Below are positions 8,400 through 17,267 of a stretch of DNA of 64,000 nucleotides, piece after piece (positions within the stretch are counted from its first letter, which is position 1; the number at the start of each line of letters is the position of its first letter). Below the pieces are notes generated by a model. That model did not search any database and was not told where the DNA came from. It saw only the letters and a list, made by a program, of their open reading frames with translations. Location of the stretch: contig NZ_JABRPK010000001.1 of assembly GCF_013248995.1 (NCBI RefSeq), positions 682,001 to 746,000 on the forward strand, in the 5' to 3' direction. Source of the stretch: Frigoribacterium sp. VKM Ac-2836 (GTDB lineage Bacteria > Actinomycetota > Actinomycetes > Actinomycetales > Microbacteriaceae). The position numbers were made by a program, and so were the translations under genes.

Positions 8400-8490
8400 C
8401 ACCACAGTAATGCAGCAAGAACCTGGAGGACCTGTGCCTGTCGCACTCGCACCGAGGGAAATCACCGTCGCCGAACTAGAATCGGCCCTG

Positions 8491-9180
8491 ATGAGCACCC
8501 CCGAGGGCCACGAGCCCACACCGACCGATGCCGCCGTCGAACCGACCGAGGCCGACGTCGACGCCGCCCTCGAGGCGATCGACGCCGACGCCGAGAAGCG
8601 CGCCCTGTTCGAAGAACAGGCGCTGCCCTTCATGGACCAGCTCTACGCCGCGGGCATGCGCATGACGCGCAACCCGGCCGACGCGAGCGACCTGGTGCAA
8701 GAGACGTTCGTCAAGGCCTACGCGGCGTTCGCGCAGTTCCAGCAGGGCACCAACCTGAAGGCCTGGCTGTACCGCATCCAGACCAACACGTTCATCAACA
8801 CGTACCGCAAGAAGCAGCGCGACCCCTACCAGGGCACGATCGACGAGTTGGAAGACTGGCAGATGGGCGGCGCCGAGTCGGCGACCCGCGCCTCCGGCTC
8901 GACGCGCTCGGCCGAGGCCGAAGCGATCGACCATCTCCCCGACAGCGCCGTGAAGGACGCCCTGCAGAAGGTCCCCGAGGACTTCCGCATGGCCGTGTAC
9001 TTCGCGGACGTCGAAGGCTTCTCGTACCAAGAGATCGCCGACATCATGAAGACCCCCGTGGGCACCGTGATGAGCCGCCTGCACCGCGGCCGTCGCCTGC
9101 TCCGTGAACTCCTCGCCGACTACGCACGCGATCGTGGCATCGCCGTTCCGGTCGGCTCGTCGAAGGGCGGAAAGAAATGA
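8491..9180 (+). CDS. sigH: ECF sigma factor SigH/SigR, thiol-oxidative stress
   Basis: A 229-residue group IV sigma factor. Region 2 (about residues 45-110) contains [14 protein letters not shown] and [20 protein letters not shown]. Region 4 (about 160-212) contains [20 protein letters not shown]. These match Mycobacterium SigH and Streptomyces SigR, which turn on thioredoxin and low-molecular-weight thiol genes under disulfide stress. The anti-sigma gene follows with an ATGA overlap. ATG 8491 has a weak ribosome site. A GTG at 8434, in frame and 4 bp after a strong GGAGG (8425-8429), would add 19 residues; an in-frame ATG at 8410 would be nearly leaderless. Two isoforms are possible, as known for Streptomyces SigR. 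Confidence 0.9.
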   Translation: MSTPEGHEPTPTDAAVEPTEADVDAALEAIDADAEKRALFEEQALPFMDQLYAAGMRMTRNPADASDLVQETFVKAYAAFAQFQQGTNLKAWLYRIQTNTFINTYRKKQRDPYQGTIDELEDWQMGGAESATRASGSTRSAEAEAIDHLPDSAVKDALQKVPEDFRMAVYFADVEGFSYQEIADIMKTPVGTVMSRLHRGRRLLRELLADYARDRGIAVPVGSSKGGKK

Positions 9181-9422
9181 CCGACTGTGGTTGCACCAAA
9201 GCCAAGGCCGAGCTCGAGGACTACCTGCACAACGAGTTGTGCCGCGAGGACGCGGCCGACATCCGCGAGCACATGGCGAACTGCGGTGACTGCTCGGGCG
9301 AGCACAAGGTCGGCGTCGTGCTGACCGAGGCCGTCCAGCGGGCCTGCCGCGAGACGGCACCCGAAGACCTGCGTGCCACCGTGCTGGCGCGCCTGCGCGA
9401 GCTGCAATCGGCCCACCGCTAG
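9177..9422 (+). CDS. rsrA: Zinc anti-sigma factor, RsrA/RshA type
   Basis: An 81-residue ZAS-family anti-sigma factor that binds the upstream SigH in the cytoplasm and releases it when thiols are oxidised. The zinc motif His-X3-Cys-X2-Cys is H32, C36 and C39 (HMANCGDC). Additional cysteines at 4, 6 and 22 could supply the redox-sensing disulfide. Start ATG overlaps the sigH stop by 4 bp, implying translational coupling and fixed stoichiometry. Size and position are typical. Confidence 0.9.
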   Translation: MTDCGCTKAKAELEDYLHNELCREDAADIREHMANCGDCSGEHKVGVVLTEAVQRACRETAPEDLRATVLARLRELQSAHR

Positions 9423-9481
9423 CCGCGGCCACCGGGGGCACCCGGTCGTCACACGCCGAGAGCCTGCGCTAGCGTCGTGGC

Positions 9482-9922
9482 ATGACCGCACCGGTGCAGC
9501 CCCTCGGCATCCCGACCACCAGCGACCTCGACGACCTCGTGTCGTTGATCGGACTGCTCGGCTACACGCTCGACACCGACGTCCTGTCGGCCCGCCTGAC
9601 GCGCTTGACGGCCGATGCGGGGCACGAGACCTGGGTCGTGCGCGGTGACGACGGGCGCATCACGGCGGTGGCCGGCGGTCACGTCGTGTGGGCGTACAAC
9701 GACGATGCACCGACAGCCGAATTGTTGTTGCTCGTGGTGTCCGCCGAGGCCCGTCGTGACGGCGTCGGATCGTACCTGCTCGGGCACTTCGAGGCCTGGG
9801 CCCGGGGCCACCAGGCGCGTGTGCTCAACGCGGTCTCGGCCGCGGCCACGGACTCGGCCAACCGCTTCTACCGCAAGCGCGGCTACCACGAGGCCGGCGT
9901 CCGCTACTCGAAGCTGATCTGA
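9482..9922 (+). CDS. GNAT-family N-acetyltransferase
   Basis: A 146-residue GCN5-related acetyltransferase fold. The acetyl-CoA loop region reads RRDGVGSYLLGHFEAWARG (about residues 98-116), followed by the conserved AANRFYRKRGY-like segment, here DSANRFYRKRGYHE. The substrate is unknown. TAGCGT at 9470-9475 lies exactly 6 bp before ATG 9482, suggesting a leaderless mRNA. It is a single gene between rsrA and a long non-coding interval. Confidence 0.8.
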   Translation: MTAPVQPLGIPTTSDLDDLVSLIGLLGYTLDTDVLSARLTRLTADAGHETWVVRGDDGRITAVAGGHVVWAYNDDAPTAELLLLVVSAEARRDGVGSYLLGHFEAWARGHQARVLNAVSAAATDSANRFYRKRGYHEAGVRYSKLI

Positions 9923-10274
9923 CCGCCGGGACGGATGTTCCCGCCGCCTGCGGCTCCTTAGGCCCCTGCGGCCCCTGCGGCCGGTCGGCGATTCGGGCCC
10001 CCCGTCCTGCCGGGTGATCGACATTCCCCTGGGCGTACCTGTCCTGGTCGGCGAGCCCGTGACGGGTGGTCGCCCGGTTCCCTGGGCGGCGACCACCGCC
10101 TCCGGCACCGCCCCGCTCGAGCATCGTCGTGGGTCGTGGGTCGGTAATTCAGGGCTGCTGCTTCGGATCGGGTCCCCGGCGCGGGACGGGGTGACAGGAG
10201 CCCTGAATTGCCGACGCGCAGGGCGAGGCGGCGCTGCCGCGACAGCGAGCCAGGGCCGACGGATCGCGGTGAGA
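9923..10274. other. Non-coding interval with an imperfect inverted repeat
   Basis: This interval of about 350 bp has no credible gene. It contains a 16-bp inverted repeat (10141-10156 and 10199-10214, 15 of 16 paired), whose core AATTCAGGGCT is much richer in A+T than the surroundings, and ends at the kgd terminator hairpin. Confidence 0.6.
10141..10214. repeat. 16-bp inverted repeat with 42-bp spacer
   Basis: Left arm 10141-10156 and right arm 10199-10214 match at 15 of 16 positions. The AT-rich arm sequence is unlike local composition. It may be a small repetitive palindromic element or an RNA hairpin; only one copy is seen in this window. Confidence 0.6.
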
Positions 10275-10316
10275 CGACCGTGGCCGCGCCTCCCGTAGGA
10301 GGCGCGGCCACGGTCG
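10275..10316. terminator. Bidirectional terminator hairpin between GNAT and kgd
   Basis: A perfect 19-bp inverted repeat (10275-10293 and 10298-10316) with a 4-nt CGTA loop begins 17 bp beyond the kgd stop. The stem contains the core CCGCGCCTCC shared with the dispersed word. It can terminate kgd on the minus strand. Confidence 0.8.
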
Positions 10317-10332
10317 TTCGATCGGTGGCCGT

Positions 10333-13300
10333 CTACAGGTCGAGCGCCTCGGCGATCAGAGCCGCCTGCTGCACCGCGCTCGCCTTGTTCGACCCGGCGG
10401 CCGGCGAGGCCGACGCGGGGCGCGAGGCCACGCGGATCTGTCGGTCGAGGTGCTTCTGCAGCTCGAGCACGACGAAGGGCCAGGCCCCCTGGTTCTCTGG
10501 CTCCTCTTGCGCCCAGACCAGTTCGGCGGACGGGTACCGGTCGAGCACGCGGCGGATCTCGTCGAGGGGCAGCGGGTAGAGCTGCTCGAGGCGGACCAGC
10601 GCGACGTCGTTCTGCACGTCACGCTTGTCGAGCTCGGTCGCCAGGTCGTAGTGGATCTTGCCGCTGTGCAGCACGACACGCTTCGTCGACTCGGGCTCGG
10701 TGACCCGGGTGCAGTCGAGCACCGGCTCGAAGCGCCCCGAGGTGAACGCGTCGACCCCGCTGGTCGCTCCCCGGAGGCGCAGCATGGCCTTCGGGGTGAA
10801 GACCACGAGGGGGCGACGCGGGCGGGCGTAGGCCTGACGACGCAGCAGGTGGAAGTACGACGCAGGCGTCGACGGCCGCGCGATCGTCATGTTGTCCTCG
10901 GCGCAGAGCTGCAAGAAGCGTTCCATGCGGGCCGAGGAGTGGTCGGGGCCCTGACCCTCGTAACCGTGCGGCAGCAGCAGCACCACGCTCGAGCGCTGGC
11001 CCCATTTCTGCTCGGCCGACGAGATGAATTCGTCGATGACGGTCTGGGCGCCGTTGCTGAAGTCACCGAACTGGGCCTCCCACAGCACGAGCGCGTCGGC
11101 CCGTTCGACCGAATAGCCGTACTCGAACGCCATGGCCGCGTACTCGCTGAGCAGCGAGTCGTAGATCCAGAGCTTCGCCTGGTTGTCGGCGATGTTCTGC
11201 AACGGCAGCCATTCTTGGCCGTTCTCGCGGTCGTGCAGCACCGAGTGCCGCTGCACGAAAGTGCCGCGACGGCTGTCCTGCCCGGCGAGGCGCACGGGGG
11301 TGCCCTCGGTGAGCAGCGAACCGAAGGCGAGCAACTCGGCGAAGGCCCAGTCGATGCCGCCGTTGCGGCTCATGTCGACGCGCTTCTTGAGCAGCTGTTG
11401 CAGCTTGGGGTGGACCGAGAACCCGGCCGGCGGGTTGTCGTGGGCGTCGCCGATGTCGTGCACGAGTTCGAGCGAGACGCCCGTGCTCTCGGGCTCGCCG
11501 CGGGCGTCGTCCTGCTGGGCGACGGGCCGCTCGAGGTCGGCCACGTCGCCGTCGTCGTTCGTCACCACCGGGATCGACCCGGTCTGCGCGGCGTGCGTCT
11601 CGGCGAAGGCCCGCTCGAGTCGGTCCTGGAAGTCGCGGTGGGCGCCGTCGTACTCGTCTTGCGTGATGTCGCCGCGACCGACGAGGGCCTCGGTGTAGAG
11701 GGTGCGCACCGAGCGCTTCTGCTCGATCAGGTTGTACATCAGCGGTTGGGTCATCGACGGGTCGTCGCCCTCGTTGTGACCGCGTCGGCGGTAGCAGACG
11801 AGGTCGATGACGACGTCGCGCTTGAACTGCTGACGGTACGAGAACGCCAGCTCGGCCACGCGGGCCACGGCCTCGGGGTCGTCGCCGTTCACGTGGAAGA
11901 TCGGCGCCTGGATCGTCTTGGCGACGTCGGTCGAGTACACCGACGTCCGCGACTCGGACGGCGGCGTCGTGAAGCCCACCTGGTTGTTGATGACGACGTG
12001 GATGGTTCCCCCGACGCGGTAGCCCCGCAACTGCGACATCTGCAGCGTCTCGACCACGACGCCCTGGCCGGCCATGGCCGCGTCACCGTGGATCAGGATC
12101 GGCAGCGTGCTGAACGCACCGGCCGTCCCCCTGTCTTGCTTGGCGCGCACGATGCCCTCGAGGACGCCGTCACCGGCCTCGAGGTGCGAGGGGTTCGCGG
12201 CCAGGTACACCGGGATGGTCTCGCCGACGGCACTGGTGAATTCGCCCTCGGTACCGAGGTGGTACTTTACGTCGCCCGACCCCTGGACGGTCTTGGGGTC
12301 CTGGGTGCCCTCGAACTCACGGAAGATCTGGCCGTAGGTCTTGCCGGCGATGTTCGTCAGCACGTTGAGGCGGCCACGGTGGGCCATGCCGATCGCGACC
12401 TCGTCGAGACCCTCGCGGGCGGCGTGCTGCATGACCGTGTCGAGCAGCGAGATGGTGGATTCGCCGCCCTCGAGGCTGAACCGCTTCTGGCCCACGTACT
12501 TCGTCTGCAGGAAGGTCTCGAACGCCTCGGCCTCGTTGAGCTTCGCGAGGATGCGCATCTGCTCGTCGTGCGAAGGCTTCGTGTACGGCACCTCGAGGTG
12601 GTCCTGGATCCACGTGCGCTGCGCGGGATCTTGGATGTGCATGTACTCGACGCCGATCGTGCGGCAGTACGAGTCGCGCAGGATGCCGAGGATGTCGCGC
12701 AGCAGGGCGTGCGTCCGACCGCCCAGGCCACCGGTCACGAACTCGCGGTCGAGGTCCCAGAAGGTGAGCCCGTGGCTCTCGATCGCGAGGTCGGGGTGGG
12801 TGCGCTGCCGGTACTCGAGCGGGTCGATGTCGGCCATCAGGTGGCCGCGGACCCGGTAGCTGTTGATGAGTTCTTGTACGCGGGCCGTCTTGCTGACGCG
12901 CTCGGCCAGGTTGACGTTGATGTCGGCGTTCCAGTGGATGGGCTCGTACGGGATGCGCAACGCCGCGAAGATGTCCTCGTAGAAGCCCCGCTGCCCGATC
13001 AGCAGCTCGTGCACCTTCTTGAGGAACTCGCCCGACCCCGCGCCCTGGATGACCCGGTGGTCGTAGGTGCTGGTCAGCGTGATGGTCTTGCCGATGCCCA
13101 GTTCGACGAGCGTCTTCGAGGCCGAACCCTGGAACTCGGCCGGGTAGTCGAGCGCGCCGGCACCGATGATGGCCCCCGCGCCCTTCATCAGGCGGGGCAC
13201 GCTGTGCACGGTGCCGATGCCGCCGGGGTTGGTCAGCGAGATCGTGTTGCCCTGGAAGTCGGCGGCGGCGAGCTTGTTGTCGCGGGCGCGCTTGACGATG

Positions 13301-14091
13301 TCCTCGTAGGCGGTGAGGAACTCGCCGAAGTGCATCTCTTCGGCCTTCTTGATGCCGGGCACGAGCAGGGCACGGGTGCCGTCGGGCTTCGGGATGTCGA
13401 TCGCGAGGCCGAGGTTGACGTGAGCCGGTGTGACGACCGACGGCTTGCCGTCGACCTCGTCGTAGTAGACGTTCTGGCTGGGGAACTCTTTCAGCGCCTG
13501 CACCAGTGCCCAGCCGATGAGGTGCGTGAACGACACCTTGCCGCCGCGGGCCCGCTTGAGGTGGTTGTTGATGACGATGCGGTTGTCGATCATCAACTTC
13601 GCCGGGATCGTGCGGACGCTGGTCGCGGTGGGGACGGTCAGGCTGGCGTCCATGTTGGTCGCGAGCGACTTGGCCATGCCGCGCAGCGGCGAGACGACGT
13701 TCTCGGCCTCGGGTGTGGGCTGCTCACCGGGGGTCGCGGGCTTCGCCTTGGCTTTGTCGGGCACCTGGGCCGGGATCGGCTTCGCCGCCGGCTCGACCGA
13801 CGTGGTGCGCGCGGCGGCCTTCTGGCCGGCGGGCGCAGCGGCCTCGGCCGGAGCGCCGGCGCCAGAGGACGCAGGAGGCGCGGGTGCGGTCGCGACGGAC
13901 GGCTCGGCGGGCGACGTGGGGGCGGACCCGCCCTCGGGCGGCGTGTAGGCCTCGAGGATCGGCCACCACGATTCGTCGACCGAGTTCTTGTCGACCACCC
14001 ACTGCTCGTAGAGCTCGTCGACGAGCCATTCGTTGGCCCCGAACTCCGCCGCAGCGCCGTCGTCAGTTGTACCGGTCACGTGGCTTGACAC
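10333..14091 (-). CDS. kgd: Fused 2-oxoglutarate decarboxylase / E1o / succinyltransferase-like E2 (Kgd)
   Basis: This 1252-residue actinobacterial Kgd/OdhA-type protein feeds 2-oxoglutarate into the TCA cycle. The N-terminal segment FGANEWLVDELYEQW is followed by a proline/alanine-rich linker, then an acyltransferase domain without a lipoyl domain (about 110-370) with catalytic STYDHRVIQGA, and the ThDP-dependent E1 module (about 400-1252). E1 motifs include FSLEGGEST, AHRGRLNVL, HGDAAMAGQG and RRRGHNEGDDPSM. The predicted start is GTG 14091 (an in-frame GTG at 14076 is possible). Length equals that of mycobacterial Kgd. It is monocistronic, ending at the 10275-10316 hairpin. Confidence 0.95.
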   Translation of the reverse strand: MSSHVTGTTDDGAAAEFGANEWLVDELYEQWVVDKNSVDESWWPILEAYTPPEGGSAPTSPAEPSVATAPAPPASSGAGAPAEAAAPAGQKAAARTTSVEPAAKPIPAQVPDKAKAKPATPGEQPTPEAENVVSPLRGMAKSLATNMDASLTVPTATSVRTIPAKLMIDNRIVINNHLKRARGGKVSFTHLIGWALVQALKEFPSQNVYYDEVDGKPSVVTPAHVNLGLAIDIPKPDGTRALLVPGIKKAEEMHFGEFLTAYEDIVKRARDNKLAAADFQGNTISLTNPGGIGTVHSVPRLMKGAGAIIGAGALDYPAEFQGSASKTLVELGIGKTITLTSTYDHRVIQGAGSGEFLKKVHELLIGQRGFYEDIFAALRIPYEPIHWNADINVNLAERVSKTARVQELINSYRVRGHLMADIDPLEYRQRTHPDLAIESHGLTFWDLDREFVTGGLGGRTHALLRDILGILRDSYCRTIGVEYMHIQDPAQRTWIQDHLEVPYTKPSHDEQMRILAKLNEAEAFETFLQTKYVGQKRFSLEGGESTISLLDTVMQHAAREGLDEVAIGMAHRGRLNVLTNIAGKTYGQIFREFEGTQDPKTVQGSGDVKYHLGTEGEFTSAVGETIPVYLAANPSHLEAGDGVLEGIVRAKQDRGTAGAFSTLPILIHGDAAMAGQGVVVETLQMSQLRGYRVGGTIHVVINNQVGFTTPPSESRTSVYSTDVAKTIQAPIFHVNGDDPEAVARVAELAFSYRQQFKRDVVIDLVCYRRRGHNEGDDPSMTQPLMYNLIEQKRSVRTLYTEALVGRGDITQDEYDGAHRDFQDRLERAFAETHAAQTGSIPVVTNDDGDVADLERPVAQQDDARGEPESTGVSLELVHDIGDAHDNPPAGFSVHPKLQQLLKKRVDMSRNGGIDWAFAELLAFGSLLTEGTPVRLAGQDSRRGTFVQRHSVLHDRENGQEWLPLQNIADNQAKLWIYDSLLSEYAAMAFEYGYSVERADALVLWEAQFGDFSNGAQTVIDEFISSAEQKWGQRSSVVLLLPHGYEGQGPDHSSARMERFLQLCAEDNMTIARPSTPASYFHLLRRQAYARPRRPLVVFTPKAMLRLRGATSGVDAFTSGRFEPVLDCTRVTEPESTKRVVLHSGKIHYDLATELDKRDVQNDVALVRLEQLYPLPLDEIRRVLDRYPSAELVWAQEEPENQGAWPFVVLELQKHLDRQIRVASRPASASPAAGSNKASAVQQAALIAEALDL

Positions 14092-14213
14092 AGCCGATCG
14101 CCCACTCTCCGTTGATTGTTGATCAGTGCGTGGGCAGCGATGCCCACCTCGCCCAGCTTAAGCGCAAAGGGTCGGTCCTCGGCGGGACGACTCACAGGGA
14201 TTACCGTGGACCC

Positions 14214-15650
14214 ATGCGGTTCTACGAGACGACCCCCACACACGATCTGACCTACTCCGACGTGTTCCTCGTCCCGAGCCGGTCCTCGATCACCAGCAGG
14301 CTCGACGTGTCCCTCGCTCCGGGCGACGGCACCGGCGCCACGATCCCGATCGTGTCGGCCAACATGAACTCGGTCACGGGGCCCCGCCTCGCGGCGACCC
14401 TGGCCCGCCGCGGCGGCCTCGGTGTGCTGCCGCAGGACATGCACCTGCAAGACCTCGACGCCGCCATCCGGTGGGTCAAGGCGCAGCCCGTCGAGTACGA
14501 CACCCCGTACTCGTTGGACGCCGGGCAGACCGTCGAGCAGGCGCTCTCGGTCGTCCCGGCCGTCGAGGGCCACGGCATCGTGCTGCACGACGGCACGGGT
14601 GCCTACCTCGGCTGCATCGCCACCTCGCGCCTGGCCACGGCCCCGCGTGACGCCCTGCTCGGCGACCTGCTGCACGGGGCGCTGACCTCGCTCGACGCCG
14701 ATGACGTCGAGAGCCCGCGCGACGCGTTCGACCGCATGGTCGCGGCCGACATCCACTTCGCCCCCGTGCTGCGGCACGGTCAGGTCGTCGGCACGGTCAG
14801 CCGCAAGAGCGCGCTGCGGTCGACGGTCTACCAGCCCGCCGTCGACGCCGACGGTCGGCTGCGGGTCGCCGCGGCGATCGGCATCAACGGCGACGTCGCG
14901 GGCAAGGCGAAGGCCCTCGCCGCGGCGGGTGTGGACGTGCTCGTGATCGACACGGCGCACGGTGACCAGGACGGCATGATCCGGGCCGTGCAGGCGGTGG
15001 CCGCCCTCGGCCTGGGCCTGCCGATCGTCGCGGGCAACGTCGTCACCGAAGAGGCCGTGCGGCACCTCGTCGCGGCCGGCGCGTCGATCGTCAAGGTGGG
15101 CGTCGGACCGGGCGCCATGTGCACCACGCGCATGATGACCGCCGTGGGACGCCCCCAGTTCTCGGCCGTGCTCGAGACGGCCGCCACCGCCCGCGCCCTC
15201 GGTGCCCACGTCTGGGCCGACGGTGGCGTGCGGTACCCGCGCGACGTGGCGCTGGCGCTCGCGGCGGGCGCCTCGTCGGTGATGATCGGCTCGTGGTTCG
15301 CCGGCACGATCGAGGCGCCGGGCGAGCTGGCGAGCGACGAGCGGGGACTCTACAAAGAGAGCTGGGGCATGGCCTCGACCAAGGCCGTCCGCGGTCGGTT
15401 CGAGCGCCTCGATCCGTACGAACTGGCTCGCAAGACGCTCTTCGCCGAGGGCATCTCGTCCTCGAAGATCTACCTCGACCCGCTCCGCCCCGGCGTCGAG
15501 GACCTCCTCGACATGATCACCTCGGGGGTTCGCAGCTCGTTCACGTACGCCGGGGCCACGTCCCTCCCCGAGTTCGCCGAGCGCGCGCTCGTCGGGGTGC
15601 AGTCGGCGGCCGGTTACGAAGAGGGCAAGGCGCTCCCCGTCAGCTGGTGA
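14214..15650 (+). CDS. guaB1: GuaB1-family IMP dehydrogenase-related protein (GMP reductase)
   Basis: A 478-residue TIM-barrel protein of the IMPDH/GMPR family with an inserted CBS pair (about residues 95-225). The nucleotide-binding cysteine loop is GPGAMCTTRMMTAVGRPQ (about residues 300-317). An actinobacterial GuaB1 has been shown in mycobacteria to be a GMP reductase converting GMP to IMP. TACCGT at 14202-14207 is 6 bp before ATG 14214, so the transcript is probably leaderless. It diverges from kgd across 122 bp. Confidence 0.88.
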   Translation: MRFYETTPTHDLTYSDVFLVPSRSSITSRLDVSLAPGDGTGATIPIVSANMNSVTGPRLAATLARRGGLGVLPQDMHLQDLDAAIRWVKAQPVEYDTPYSLDAGQTVEQALSVVPAVEGHGIVLHDGTGAYLGCIATSRLATAPRDALLGDLLHGALTSLDADDVESPRDAFDRMVAADIHFAPVLRHGQVVGTVSRKSALRSTVYQPAVDADGRLRVAAAIGINGDVAGKAKALAAAGVDVLVIDTAHGDQDGMIRAVQAVAALGLGLPIVAGNVVTEEAVRHLVAAGASIVKVGVGPGAMCTTRMMTAVGRPQFSAVLETAATARALGAHVWADGGVRYPRDVALALAAGASSVMIGSWFAGTIEAPGELASDERGLYKESWGMASTKAVRGRFERLDPYELARKTLFAEGISSSKIYLDPLRPGVEDLLDMITSGVRSSFTYAGATSLPEFAERALVGVQSAAGYEEGKALPVSW

Positions 15651-15705
15651 GACCGCGTGACGTCGAACCACGGGAATCGTGCACGTGCCGTAAGATCTCC
15701 CGTCT

Positions 15706-15810
15706 ATGGATGACCCTCCGTCTCAGACGACCGCACCCTCGCACCATCGCACGCCGCGCCTCCTGACCACGGGCCCCACGACCTCCGAGCGGGGTGAGGG
15801 CACCCGGTGA
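15706..15810 (+). CDS. Possible 34-aa leader peptide before CNNM gene
   Basis: A short frame MDDPPSQTTAPSHHRT... begins 9 bp after TAAGAT (15691-15696) and its TGA overlaps the GTG start of the next gene (bases GTGA). It is proline-, threonine- and histidine-rich with no recognisable domain. It could be a leaderless peptide that couples translation into the CNNM gene, or simply a 5' leader. Support is positional only. Confidence 0.25.
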   Translation: MDDPPSQTTAPSHHRTPRLLTTGPTTSERGEGTR

Positions 15811-17267
15811 ACGAGTGGATACTGCTCGCCTTCGGCCTGTTGCTCACCGTCGGCACCGGTCTCTTCGTGGCCAGCGAGTTCTCGCTGGTCAACCTCGACC
15901 GGTCCGACCTCGAGGCCCGTCAGTCGCGGGGTGAGAAGGGGCTCGCCCCGACCATCGGCGCGTTGCGCATCACCTCGACCCACCTGTCGAGCGCCCAGCT
16001 CGGCATCACCTTGACCACCCTGCTGACCGGCTACACGATGGAGCCCGCGATCTCGAGGCTCCTCTCGCCGCCGCTCACCGCCGTCGGCGTGCCCGAGGGG
16101 GTCGTCGCGGTCGGCGCACCGATCGTCTCGATCGTCGTCGCCACCCTGCTGTCGATGATCATCGGCGAGCTCGTGCCCAAGAACTTCGCGCTCGCCCTGC
16201 CGCTCCAGACGGCCAAGCTGGTCATCCCGTTCCAGGTGCTGTTCACCACGGTGTTCAAGCCCGCCGTCGCCCTGCTGAACAACACGGCCAACGGGGTGTT
16301 GCGCGCCATGGGCATCGAACCGAAAGAAGAGCTGTCGGGTGCTCGCACGGCCGAAGAGCTCTCGTCGCTCGTCCGTCGCTCGGCGACCGAGGGCAGCCTC
16401 GACCGCGACACGGCGACCCTGCTGGCCCGGACGCTCGTCTTCAGCGACCACACCGCCTCCGACGTCATGACGCCGCGACCCCGCCTGTCGACCGTCGCGC
16501 GTGGCGACTCGGCCGAGACCGTGCTCGAGTTGGCGCGGCGCACCGGCTATTCACGGTTCCCGGTGACCGACGACGGGATCGACGACGTCGTGGGCCTCGT
16601 GCACGTCAAGCAGGCCGTCTCGGTGCCGCGTGAGAAGCGGGCCGACGTGCCCGTCTCGGCCTTGTTGACCGATGCCGTCCGTGTTCCCGAGACGATGACT
16701 CTCGACAACCTGCTGGGCGAGGTCCGAGGTCGCGGCTACCAGATGGCCGTCGTGGTCGACGAGTACGGCGGCACCGCCGGCGTGGTCACCCTCGAGGACC
16801 TCATCGAAGAGCTGGTCGGCGAGGTCAGCGACGAGCACGACCGCAGCCGCGTCGACGTGGTGCGGTCGCGCAACTGGCTGACGTTCCCCGGTCTGCTGCG
16901 GCCCGACGAGCTGCTCGAGCGCGCCTCGGTCAAGGTGCCGGAGGACGGCCCGTACGAGACGGTCGGCGGCTGGCTGATGAGCGAACTCGGACGTGTGCCG
17001 AAGGTCGGCGACGTGGTCGAGACCGACGACGGGGTCTTCCGCGTCGAACGGCTCGACGGCCGACGCATCGACCGCATCCGCTTCACACCCACGCCCGACG
17101 AGGTGGTCGAGCCGACCGCGACGGAGCCTGGCCGACGAGACGGACGAGACGGCCGAGACGGCCGCGACCGTTCGGGCCGACGCGACCCGAAGGTGTTGCC
17201 CGACAAGGTGCGCACGGGTGTCGAGGACGACCGGCGTGCCGTCCGCACGAAAGAGGTGACGCGATGA
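15807..17267 (+). CDS. CNNM/HlyC-CorC family membrane protein with CBS pair (first copy)
   Basis: This 486-residue protein has an N-terminal DUF21/CNNM membrane domain (about residues 1-190, with LLTVGTGLFVASEFSLVNLD and the GELVPKNFAL signature), a CBS pair (about 205-335) with VVDEYGGTAGVVTLEDLIEEL, and a C-terminal CorC_HlyC domain (about 345-425). Such proteins are linked to magnesium or cobalt transport; the old name hemolysin is historical. The charged tail has DGRDGRDGRD repeats. GTG 15807 follows GGTGAGG. It overlaps the next, paralogous gene by 4 bp. Confidence 0.85.
   Translation: MNEWILLAFGLLLTVGTGLFVASEFSLVNLDRSDLEARQSRGEKGLAPTIGALRITSTHLSSAQLGITLTTLLTGYTMEPAISRLLSPPLTAVGVPEGVVAVGAPIVSIVVATLLSMIIGELVPKNFALALPLQTAKLVIPFQVLFTTVFKPAVALLNNTANGVLRAMGIEPKEELSGARTAEELSSLVRRSATEGSLDRDTATLLARTLVFSDHTASDVMTPRPRLSTVARGDSAETVLELARRTGYSRFPVTDDGIDDVVGLVHVKQAVSVPREKRADVPVSALLTDAVRVPETMTLDNLLGEVRGRGYQMAVVVDEYGGTAGVVTLEDLIEELVGEVSDEHDRSRVDVVRSRNWLTFPGLLRPDELLERASVKVPEDGPYETVGGWLMSELGRVPKVGDVVETDDGVFRVERLDGRRIDRIRFTPTPDEVVEPTATEPGRRDGRDGRDGRDRSGRRDPKVLPDKVRTGVEDDRRAVRTKEVTR

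Noticed and set aside
10450-14088. 1212-codon plus-strand frame opposite kgd
   Set aside because: Antisense of a clear enzyme gene; typical open shadow in high-GC DNA.
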